A stretch of DNA of 64,000 nucleotides, taken from assembly GCA_036852015.1 (NCBI GenBank), contig JAANDG010000331.1:1-64000 (forward strand), given 5' to 3'. Source of the DNA: Pelodera strongyloides (taxonomy: Eukaryota > Nematoda > Chromadorea > Rhabditida > Rhabditidae). The notes beneath the pieces were generated by a model. It made no database searches, was not told the origin of the DNA, and saw nothing but the letters and a program-made list of their open reading frames with translations. Shown here piece by piece: positions 10,892 to 22,800 of the stretch; the stretch's first letter is position 1; every line of letters begins with the position of its first letter. The position numbers and the translations under genes are program-made.

Positions 10892-13800
10892 ATGAGAATG
10901 CTAATTCGGATATTTCTCTTCTTTTTGAGGTGGGAGTTAGACATCTCAAGATGATGAATTGGGCCGGACCGTGTATTTCAGGCACGGGACCTGCGCCGTG
11001 TTCAGATCTCTATCGGAGAAGACGGGTTTAACCTTAACCTTGTTTTAACCTTTAACGGACTGCGAATCTGAGTAGCAACATATCACTCTCTAAAATTTTC
11101 TGTATCAAAAAGTGTTTCTTGATCAAAATGATCAGAATCTATTTATATTGTAATTGACTTTCACTCCTCATTCAGTGTTTCGTGCGCACCGAATCCCTTT
11201 AAAGAGGATTATATCCAATGGTTTCTCAAAACGAACAGAAATCCCAAGATCGACCCATGCGAGAATTTTTACCGACATGTAAGTTGAGACACTAGAAACA
11301 AGCTAGCCTGCTAGCCGCTTGCAAAGCAACTTCCACGACAGCGCAGTTAGCCGTGATTCTTTACCACTGTTCTGTTATACTCTCACTATAAGCGTTTCTA
11401 TTTTGATTGAGGTCAGTTATGTTTAGGTCTGTCCTGTCGGAATCTCAATAAACGATACGCTTACGATCATTCATCAACAATATGCTCGAAGTTGGATACA
11501 GAATGGGAAAAGGGTTTTGCAAAAGGAAAAGGAGATGCTAGAAGCAATACTAGAAATGGGCGATTTTGCTTCCAACAAGAAACCTGCTGCCAGAAGAAGG
11601 CGAATGGCATTCCAAGCTAAGGAAAACGACACAATTTATTATGTGAGTCGTTATTCCTAGCAAGCAGAGGCAACTGTTTTACCACCGGTTTGGTTCGGTC
11701 CCGGCCCGGAACCCCCTCACCCCACAAAAGGTGCAAGATGAAGTTTGAGAAATTATTGCAAATTTTCAAACTAGCTGCCGGTTTCTTGCGCACAAACATA
11801 CGTCATTAAAACAATAAACACAGTCACAGCAACGGTAGTAAGTAAGGGACATAAAGGGCAGTAAATCAGTAAACCTTTTATAAGTAAATGTATCGGAAAT
11901 GCTGGGGCATCGAACAAAATATGATTTTACGTTATTTTAGGATGAACTGTCTCCATCCTCTGTTACTTTGAATTTGACAACCAAACACATTGCATGGATT
12001 AAATATCAAGTTGCAAGTTTTTCAGCTATTTATATGTTATGAAAAAGTTGAGAATCCTGCATATGCGGAAAAAAAAACAGATCCACGGGTCCAGCGTAGT
12101 AGCTCAGTCGAGTCCACTTACAATGTTAGCAGGGTTCGACGATGTAAAAAGCTCGGCCGCAGTTCCTGGCGTAGTATCGTAGTCGCTCCTCTCACGGTCG
12201 ACTCTGAATCTATGCTCGACTTAAATCCCTTTATTGCGCTTTCGTATGATAATTACTTTCGAAACACACTCGATATAGACATATAGACACTACTAAATCT
12301 TGTTCACACAAATTGCGCATCTATGTTTGCATTGGCGACGACAATGCAGTTTTTTCATTCAGATCTTCAATCTTCAATCCACCTTAGCCGACCGTATCGC
12401 TCTGTTATACGACATTCGGAAGAACCCGAAAAACCCACTTTTTGGTGAAAAGTTCACTCGAATCGAACATATTGGCGTGGATCTCTTGGAGAATATTGTG
12501 AAGAAAGTACAGGTGTCGTTTAGTCTTCAATTTTGCCGGATGTTTGTTGTTCGTTAAAATACAAATCGTGATAATATAGAAACATGGTGGTCCAGTGGCA
12601 GCGCGTTCGTCTCTAACGCAATCGACCCGAGTTCGATTCCGGCCCGTGACACCTTTGAAACCACCACCAGGCGAGGGAATCATGGGCGATCCCTCCTGGC
12701 CCTAGCCCGAAGACGTCGAGCAATTTGTCATCTGGAACTCGTCGCCTACTGCTCAGGACCTCTGCGGAACATGTCATAAGCAAACCTTGAAATTGTAATT
12801 TGAACTCCCTTGAATAAAGGTGCACGCTCTTGAAGCGAAAAACAAATTTTAATTTTTTTTTAAATTTTGACGGATGTTTGTCGTTCGTTAAAATACAAAC
12901 CGTGATACTGTAGAAAGATTCACTCACTCAGGCGTCGAACCAACATTCTATGGAGTTCAGGAAGCACCTAAAGGGCGTGATCCAAAAACTTACGGTTACA
13001 ATGGCGTTTATTCACGAAACCGACGAAATACTTCAACTTTATAAGGAAACCGTCCAACAGGTGGCCACCAACAGGAAGGAGCTTGCTAGGTTTTTTTTGT
13101 TTGAAATTTTTGTTTGAAATCATTTTTGTTTTTATTCTGCTCCATCGTTGCATACGCAACGCGCGTCATGCAACAAATGCACACGTAAGCATAAGCACGA
13201 CATTTGAAACTTGATACTTCAAAGCTGTCTCTAAAATTATACATTTTTCAAGGTTGAATCTCACTTTCATGAATGGTCTTGTGTATTTTAATGCACTGAC
13301 ACAGGGACTGGACAATTTTGAAGATTCGCTTCTGGTCCTGATTGAATGTGAGCTATCATATAGTAATTAAACAATTACGTGTAAGCTTTCTGACAGTCTG
13401 CCATTGAGTCACCGAGCATTTTCACCACAGGCGTCCGCGCAGCCGAGTGGAGGTGCCACGCCACGCATTGTTGGGTCTCTTTTTAAAGCGAAATTCTGAC
13501 CGGTTTTTGAAACACATCGAGAACACAGAATAGAATTGTCCACGATGCGTTTCAAAAATCGGCCGGTGTTTCGCTTTAAGCGTTACGCCCATGTTGCGAC
13601 CCTGTAGCTCGAACACAATAGAGTTTGGCAGTTCGAACTTCGAACTCGATTACGCCCAACCAAGTTACGTTTTCAGCCACTGCGATCGCGAACGCACAAA
13701 ATCTCCTTGACCAAGTGACATTGCCCGAGACTTTTTTTCTGCCAAATCTCTTGTCAAGCGCTTCGTTAAGCACCATTGTCAGTTTTTCTGATAATTTTAT

Positions 13801-16800
13801 GATTTTTTTTTACCTTTTCATAGTTATGTAAAACACGTTTCAAAAACCAGCCCGTATTTCGCATTAAATCATCTCATTTAGCTCGCTCATTATGGCTACA
13901 TTCTTGGTCACGAAATCGGCCATTCATTTGTGCGGCGGCCCTCTGCATACTCTTCTGCTTTTGCACGTGACCCTACTTTTGTCAAGAATATCCTTTGTGT
14001 CCGCCGAATGATGGAAAAGGCCTGCATTTTATGGGGAGAAGTCAGTTTCTTAGATTAAAGGGAATGTCAAACCGGTTTTGCATATTAGGCTCAAAAAAAG
14101 CTTGCGTTTTGAAGGTAAGGAAAGTGAAAATAAAAATAAACAAAATATTTCATGTAAGAAGAAAAACAATTTCAAACCTATCCAAAAAACTCCTTCAGTA
14201 TGGGATTCTAGTCGTGCGGACAGTGTTGAAGATTTACAGGATCACCGTTTATTCATCAAATACAATTTCCTTTTATACCATTCATTTTAAGTTTCCAGAA
14301 TCCAATTTAGTTTGAAGAGGCACAACAAAATATGACGAAGCATAACAATGGGAATTCGAGAATGGGTTTTTCTAGACAAAACATACGTATTAGAAATAAG
14401 AAAATTTTCTAGACAAAACATACGTATTAGAAATTACGTTCAATTCTCGAATCTGGTTCTGTAGTCTTCAACCCTTATAAGAAAAAGGATAAGCTGGCTC
14501 TCGAAAGAGTCCAGCATATGTTTACTAAGCGTATTTTTATGAGATCTCACTTGCTTAAGTATAACGAAACTCCCTCTAGTAATGAAAGAAATGTTGCTTT
14601 AAACTTGGATTCACTAGTAGATCGAAGAAAGAGTGCTGATGCTAAAATGCTCCGGAAAATATTGGCCGGTAAGTGTGGAATACACTTACAAAAAATGTAC
14701 AAGGTTTCGAGTTTCTATCACACGTAGAGGTAGATCAAAGGTCATTATTTCCAGAGTAATTAAAATGGTACGCAGACACTCATTCGTACATCGAACCTCG
14801 TTAATGATTGAGAGCAATCCGACAATATTTTCCCATTCGTAGTCCTTCAGTTATGATCTCCTGTATATTGTTGTATTTCTTTTTTGTTCGCTTTTTATGT
14901 CTTTGTGTATTTTATCGACAAACTGTGCGTGTACATTTTTGTGTGCGTATAAATATTATTATATTAAAATATTATTTCATATAATATTCCACACTCCCCT
15001 AACAGAAATGAGTGGGTTATGTAGCCTTTGCTTTTGGGATGTTCCACTTCATGAGTCTAGTGAAAACAAAGAGCAAGCCTATTACTATGCAGATGTATAT
15101 TACAGGGGATATAAATAAATTAGCTAAGCTTGTCTGCACTAAGTTACTTAACGGCACTGTGCGATTGGTGTTGTGTCTTTGTTTATCCGTTGTGGTGCAT
15201 TGGTAGTCCAATGTGGCGGCTCCCTCCCCACATGAGAAGCAGCGCTTTGGAGCGTGAGAGGAGTGAACGAGCTGGGAGCGTCTTTCTCTTGATGTTGTTT
15301 CGTGTGTCCATGTGGGCAATTGATCGGAAGGTAGCATGGAGATGTGTTGGTCTCGGCGATGACGATTGTGTGTGTCGCGCATGGTGGAATGAAGAGGATT
15401 TTCTTGATGTTGTTGGAGCATTGAGTTGCGGTGCTTGAAGTGAAGAGGGCTGCGAGGAACAGGCATGTTGTGATTGTAGTTGACAGTAGGCGGGCCTTGC
15501 TACGGGTAACCATTGGGTGACCTTGTTGAGCGGACGCGGATGGTTGTTGCTGATCTCGATTGTGTTCGGAAGTCGAAGATCGCGGAGTTGTTTCCAGTGG
15601 TATGAGTTCGCAGATAGGACGTAAGTAGGACTTTCCTGACGCTTGAACTGTTGCTGTGCGGTTGTTTTGCTGTAGCTTGATAATTTTTGCGAGTGGCCAA
15701 TCGTGGCGAGGTCTGTTGCGGTCGACGAGAAGAACGACATCGTTGACTTTCGGGTAGATGTTCTGCGTGCCGTGTTGTTTGTTGTGGATTCGCTGCCATC
15801 GTTCTTGAAGCGCAGACACGTAGTTAGTCGAGAATTCATCCCAGAAGTGATTAACGAGGAGCTGATACTGAGCAAGCCAGCGTTCGACTTGACATTGGAT
15901 TGTAGCGGGTTCTGGTTCCCAATTGTCGTCATCATGGTCTGCGGCATCGAATAAGGGAAGTTCTAGTCGTCCAGCGGTCGGGAACACGAAGTCGATTGGT
16001 CGTAGAACGAGGAAGTCCATATCGGCTGAGGAAATCCCGTGGAGAGGACGTCGATTGAGGACACAGCATATTTCGGGTAGCGTAGTTCGAAATTCTTCAG
16101 CAGTAAGTGGTTTGCGGGTGAATGAATGGCGCAAGCATTGCTTGAAGATAGCGATCATGCGTTCGTAGATCCCACCTTCCCAAGGGGAATGTGGTGTGAT
16201 GAACTTGAATGACGGACGTGACAGTTTTTGCTCCGAAGTTGTTGACGAATTGTGGGCGGTCGATTATTTTTGCAGCCAAGTGGAAGGCGGTTTGATTGTC
16301 GAGTATGATCTTCGTCGGGTATCCAAATTGAGCTCCAAATCTGCGTAGTGCGCGCATGAAGTTGATAGCGGATAGTGAGAGTACCATTTCACAATGTACG
16401 GCACGGGTCGTCAGACAGGTGAAGAGACAGACCCAAACCTTTATCCAGCTCCCATTGCCGCGTACTTGATATGGACCGGCGTAGTCGAGTCCCGTTGTTT
16501 CGAATGGGTATTTTGCTCGTGTCAATCTTTCGGCAGGTAGCGGATCAAAGTTGGGTAAGCGATATGGAGTCTGCAGGCGTCGGCAATGATAGCACTCGTT
16601 CCGAAGAGTTGTCTTGATGAGCTGTCGAAGTTTCGGAATCCAGAAGTGTTGACGAATTGCGGTAAGTGTGTGCGTTGTTCCAGCATGTCGTTCATTGCAG
16701 TGGAAATGCATGATGATGAGCTTGACGATTGATGAGTGTCTGGAGAGGTAGATCGGAAAGCGGCGGTTGTACGAGTCGGGCAAATTAGAAGAAGTTCGAG

Positions 16801-19800
16801 GCTTGCAACGGAGTACATTTCCGAAGGCTTCTGGCTGTGCAAAGATGTTGTATTCCACTTGTTCACGTCGGCTGGGTGGATGATCATGTTGTGCTCGGAG
16901 AATCAGAATGAGTTCGGCCATGCTTGTGAGAAGCGGATTGTGGAATTGGAAGTTGAAGATGCTGCGCTTGTGCAGTGTATCTGGTGCTTTGTTGAAGATG
17001 TGTAGTCTTGGGCGGATTGTTTGAAGGAACGTCAGTAGGAAGGAGATCGTTCGGATGACCTTGTCGAGTGACGAGAATCGCGTGGCGAGTGTTGACGGGA
17101 ACAGAGTTTCCAGGCATGAATCTTCCTTCTGAGGTCGATCGAGTGCGAGTGCGGCATACTCTTGTTGTTCGGCGGATTGGGCTGGTAAGTTGTCAGAGGT
17201 GAGTGATTGTGGCCATTCTGTTGCGGGACGTTGGAGCCATTCAGGACCGTGCATCCAAGTGTTCCAATTCTTTTGGAGTTCCTGATGATTGCAACCACGA
17301 CTGGGTAAGTCTGCGGGATTCTCTGATCCGGCGATGTGTCGGATTTCGTGTGGGGTATCCTTCAGGTTGTCATGAATAGTATTGACACGATTGCGAACGA
17401 ACTGTTCTTTGTCGGAAGATGATTGTCCAGAAACCCAGTGCAGAGCGACTGAGCTGTCAGTCCATAGGAAGACCTTGTCGATTCGTACAGGAAGTGTGCT
17501 GAAGAGCTTCTTGGCGAGTTTCGATGCCAGCACGACACCAACGAGTTCCAGGCGAGGTATGGTCATACCATGAGGAGGCGCCAGTTTCGATGATGCACAT
17601 ATGAATTGTGGTTCTTGAGTAGCGGCATTCTTGAGGTAGGCACAGGTGGCGGCAGCGCGGCAACTGGCATCCGAGAAGATGTGTAGCCCATGGCCAAGTT
17701 CAGGTGATTCGGTGACTTTCCGGGGAACGAAGAGTGGTTCGGTTGTCCAAGGACGAAGGAAGTTGGTGAGACCGCGGATGTTGACTTCGGCAATTCGTTC
17801 GTCCAACGAAAGCTTCTGTCGGAGTGCGTCTTGGAAATGAAGTTTCAGGGTTGTGATGACAGGACAAAGGAATCCAAGCGGATCGAAGGTGCTTCCGAGA
17901 AACGCAAGCAATTGGCGTTTGGTCCATCCATGAGAGATGTCTGGAACGGGTGCAGGCTTGACGCTGAACATGTCGAGTTGATGATCGTAATGAAGTCCGA
18001 GAATCTTCTTTGCCGGTTGAACTTGTCCTTCGAGGAGTTGAAGTTGAGCGTTGACCTTTGGGTCATTGGACCACCATTCGCGTACAGTCATAGCGCAGCT
18101 GTTGAAGATGTCCTTAGTCTGTTCGTGTTTCTGAAGAGCTTCGGCAGTGTTGGTGAATGGCAAAAAGATGTTGTCGACGTATAGTGTTTGGCGATTTCTT
18201 GTGCCAGGTCAAGTTCGTTGTGTTCCAGATGAAGACGGATTACAGCTTGAAGAAGAAACGGAGATGACGTAGGTCCAAATGGCATTCGTCGAAATCTCAT
18301 GTCGATGAGGTTATGAGCACTTGGCGGCTGTTCGGGGTTTTTCGGAAGGAGAAAGCGAAATAAATCCTTGTCGTCGGTTTGCAGACCCAGTTGAAGAAAA
18401 GCACGTTTGATATCTCCTGAGATTATCTTGGGGAAGCAACGGATGTCGAGAAGAAGTTCGTGCAAGGGTCGGAGCAAACAGGGACCAGGGTCGAGTTGAG
18501 CGTTCAGACTGTCGTATCCTTTGATATGTTCCGTGGCGTTGAACACCGGACGTGCGGAAGTTGTGGCAGAATCCTTGAACACTCCGAAGTGACTGATGTA
18601 GCAGGCTGTTCGTTCAGGATTGACGAGTTCATCATGAGGTACTGCTTCAATGACGTTGTCGCGGATCAATTCGTTGAAGTAGCCGAAGTACTTGAGTTCG
18701 AGGTCAGGTCGTTTCTTGAGCTCACGGAAGACGACCATTTGCTTCCGAACGGCGAGCGGACGCATGTCGGGAATCCGTAAGGGAGGATCTTGGACTGGGA
18801 AGCGAATGAAGTAACGGCCGTCGGCGGGGTCTTGCAGAAGTGTTGACATCACAAATTTCATTGCAGGATGGTCATCGGGGCGGTTCTTGTCGAAATTGTC
18901 GGGTTCATCTTGGATCAGAGAGTTATCGAAAAGGTTCTGTACTTGTTGAAGAAGTGGGTCGTCCGGGTCCGACAGTGTGGTCAGTGCTGTCATGCATACG
19001 TCATTGTGCGGTTGACGAAGTACTGCGTTCAAGAGTCGCTTGCGAGTTGCGAGTAGTGTATTCAGAATGGTGAATCCGTTGCCGATGTCTTCTGTATAAA
19101 AGTTGGGTCCGCCGATGTCCCAAAGAGTCCAAAGAAGGTCACTGCCGATGAGAATGTCGGGCGTGCGCGAGACGTATTCGAGTTGTTCCAGTTCCGTTGT
19201 GATGGGATGCCACATCGGGGTTACAAGAACTGTCGGGATTGATTTCGTGAGCTGTGGGATTGCGAGGACGGTGATTGGGACTTGGGTGTCCGTCAGTGAG
19301 TCGAGGAGTAGGTCGTGATGCGTGGACGTTATAGTCTTGGTGTCATCGTTGGCGAAGGTGTTCACGTGAAATTCCGTTTCATTAGTAATCGGTAGTTGAA
19401 GTTTCTGGGCGGCGGCTGTAGTGATGTATGATCGGGTCGATCCACTGTCGAAGAAGACGAGGAGCTTGTTTTGGAGTTCAGGATTGGCTGGATTGTGTGC
19501 TTGTACTTCGATGCATTGAAGAGGAGTTGGTTCCGTAGTATTCGTCTGATTGCAGTTATGAGTGCTGTCGAGCTGCGCGAAGGGCAAAGAAGTCGTCGAG
19601 TTGGGAACGAAGGTCGTGTAGTTGAGTTGCGGATCAGCGGCGGGTTGTTCATTCACATAGTGGGTCTGCATGGCACGAGGAGGAATCCAGGAGCGGCCAG
19701 AGGGCTGTCTGTTCCCTTGATGCTGGCGAGGGTCACGTGGTGCATCAGTGCTACCATAACCGTGACGAGGCGAAGAGTGATTCACTGCAGGAGCTGGATA

Positions 19801-22800
19801 AGTATTCCTTGGCGGTTGACTGAACGTTGCGGGAGTGGAATGAAGTGCCGAGTGATGACGCCGGCCACACTGGCGGCATGAGATGCGTGAGTGACATTCT
19901 TTGACGGGATGCGATCCGAGACAATTGTAACAGAGTTGTTTGGTGCGGACTTGTTCTTGACGTTGAGGGATCGAGAGTGAGCATTCGCTAGGCCGGTGAG
20001 GGTTGGCGCAGAACGGGCAATTCGGGCTGTGTGCGCGAGACGTGGGGCCAGTTCGTTGGTAGTCAGTTCGGGATTGGTTGAAGTTGGTTCTTTGCTGGTT
20101 GAAGTTGTTGTGATGGGCTGGATTGGCACTAGGGTTGTTGTTGTTGTTGTTGTTGTGATTCTGATTGCGATGATGAGAAGGGGACGAAGTGAACATTGTT
20201 TTCTCGGTGATTGATTGGTGATAAAGTTCATCCACGATTGCTTCTTCTTCGATGATGATTCGGATCTCGGATAACACTTTCTCCATTGAGAGAACTTCAT
20301 TCTTTTCACGTGATTGCAGCTTGGAGTTGATCCATCGCGGAAATTTGGTGCGCGCGGTCATGCCCAGAGTTTGAGAGTCGGTCGGATTCAAGCCAGCATT
20401 CTGTATTTGCTGCACCAGCGAGAAGACCTTAATGTAGACTGAGAGAATCTTGTGAGAATTTCGTTCATTTGGATGAGTTGGTTGAAGCTCAAGCAATTGC
20501 TGATGAAGAGATTGCAAAACCGGGCGGGTTCTACCGTACAATTGGTCCAAGGTGGACAAAGCAACGTCAAAATTGGAAGCGGTTAGCGGTGAAGAACTGA
20601 TAAGCCCTACCGCGGTCGCCATGTTGAAGATTTACAGGATCACCGTTTATTCATCAAATACAATTTCCTTTTATACCATTCATTTTAAGTTTCCAGAATC
20701 CAATTTAGTTTGAAGAGGCACAACAAAATATGACGAAGCATAACAATGGGAATTCGAGAATTGGTTTTTCTAGACAAAACATACGTATTAGAAATAAGAA
20801 TATTATTTCATATAATATTCCACAGACAGAGCTAAGCCAAATCTCTGTCCACGGGACGGCTTGAATTACCGGCTGGCCGCAACGCGCCCGTTTGCTTGCG
20901 TTGCGGTGTGTTTTGTTCACGTTTATGACAAAATCTCAAATATTTTATTCTGGCGCCATTTTTATGGGTTACTGTATTGGGCGCCTTTTGAGATTTACTT
21001 AGTCTACGCCTGGAGATGCCTTTCTGCGCAGAATCCCCCTTGACATGCCCTTTAACGGAGTGAAGTAAGAGTACATATATATTATGTGGTAGTCTAACTG
21101 ATTGTGTATGTGTATGTGATATGATTTTTATATATAAAGGCTTATTGATAAAAACGACAAGTACAAAATAACAAGTTAAACGAGAAAATAATAACCAGGT
21201 CCCACAGAGTAAAGGGTTCAAGACCTTTACTACTTACGGGGAACATAAAATTAAATTAAAAATAACTACGAGTACAAAAAGTAGATACATCGAAAAAAAA
21301 CCATTATTATACATGATATTATAAAGTAACCGAAATAATTCAAATTCAATGTGTGTATTGTGTATGTGATGCGACACTATGTGTAATCACTCTGTATAGA
21401 AAGTATTGGTCTCCTGTAAATACTATGAAAATCAACAATACAAACTTCAGTCGAGGTGTAATAGCGGACTGTTCACAATGAGTGAAGACGGTCCTGATGT
21501 ATTTGGCATGTCGTCAGCATATGAACTATTAAAACGATACTTGGGAGGCAAACTAGTGGTGAGTTATATTTATATATTTATTCCCGCCTGTTTGCTACAT
21601 CGAACCCGTTTCCTGTGTTGAAACCAATGTTGATCAACCAATGGCGCAAAAATTTGGTGTATTCTGTGTACGTATGTGCGGTAAACGAACACGGTGTAAT
21701 CGGTAATATATGATCGTATCATAATGTATTTCTTTACCCAAAAGGTAGGACCGAAGGGGCATTGTCATTGTCAAGAGAACACTAAATATTACTTGTTACA
21801 GAAATTTGAATATAAGGATCTGAAGATTACAAAAGCGCAACTCTTCTTTTACTCCACAGCTGTACTTTGGTGCAAACCGTATGCAAACGCGCAACACCGC
21901 TTTCGCGAGTAAGTTTTTACAGTAGGCATGGACTACGTTTATATTGATCATTTATTAAGGATCGCAGTGCAGTCATTATAAATTTGTCATTTTCATTTAA
22001 GTTATCATTAAATACAGGAACATTCATTTCGATGACATTATACTAAATTTTTCGATTTTCATTTTAATGTACATACTAAAATTGAAACAATACCGAGAAA
22101 ATAGCAGGAAAAAAACGAAGAAAAAACGGTCCCAGGTCGAGTTAAAGAAAAAAAATAACTGTCGAAAAAAATAAGAGCGGGGGATACCGGGGATAGACAT
22201 GCATATATGCAATTGACCGGAGATAGCAGCTGATAATAAGTACCCTGACCATAAAGACTACTTTTCTTACAGTGTTCACTCTTCTGCTATAATTCGTATC
22301 AACGGTGTCTACGCTATGATGCCTGAATTTCGTAAGGCATTCCACTGTAAGAAACATCAACTTATGGTCCAGGTTAGTTAATTATTTTAAAGCGAAATAC
22401 CGGCCGGTTTTTGAAACACATCGTGGACAACTGAATTCTTACGTATTTATGCGAAGTGTGGTAATTGGGGTCTATTTTTTATGCTAAAGTATGCTCATTT
22501 GCATACGACGCCGCATAAGAATGTCGGTGACTCGGTGCGCTTCAAAAACCGGCCGGTATTTCGCTTTAATGAAAGGTTTAAGTCCACATTGCATTGTGAG
22601 CCAAGCAAGTAACACGAAATTCGTTAGAACAAATATGAGTTCTTTTCGTTGTTTTTTTTTGTTAATTCGTTTTACAGTTTCACTCTTGTAAAAGCACCAT
22701 TTGAAGCAAATTCGTGAATCTTCGCTCTATCTTCGCCAAGTTCTTTTGAAACGATGCTCAGTACACTTGCGAGAACCCATATTCACCACTCCGATTGCCT

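Larger units (their letters stand above)
14224..20824 (-). mobile_element. BEL/Pao LTR retrotransposon, defective
   Basis: The element runs on the minus strand. The 5' LTR is 20622-20824 (203 bp) and the 3' LTR is 14224-14993, enlarged by a LINE fragment. Both LTRs start TG and end CA. The flanks carry a 5-bp target duplication GACAG at 14219-14223 and 20825-20829. A primer-binding site (TGGCGACCGCGG, minus strand) starts directly after the 5' LTR. A polypurine tract AGGGGAG adjoins the 3' LTR at 14994-15000. Internally it holds gag-protease-reverse transcriptase-RNase H-integrase and an envelope-like remnant, broken by two frameshifts. It is inserted in the TTAA element within intron 9 of peptidase copy C. 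Confidence 0.93.
14055..21055. mobile_element. TTAA-bounded DNA element split by a BEL/Pao insertion
   Basis: The left end is TTAA then AGGGAATGTCAAACC (14055 on). The right end is CCTTGACATGCCCT then TTAA (to 21055), so the tips are inverted repeats AGGG(A/C)ATGTCAA. The matching intron of copy D reads GATTAACGGAGTGAAG with one TTAA (about 26988-26991), which is the empty site. A TTAA duplication is the hallmark of piggyBac-type elements. No transposase was found in 14059-14223 or 20830-21051, so the element (about 390 bp without the retrotransposon) was probably non-autonomous. Confidence 0.75.

Noticed and set aside
12583..12660. tRNA gene
   Set aside because: Anticodon loop lacks the usual T33 and the acceptor stem does not form; better explained as a SINE head.
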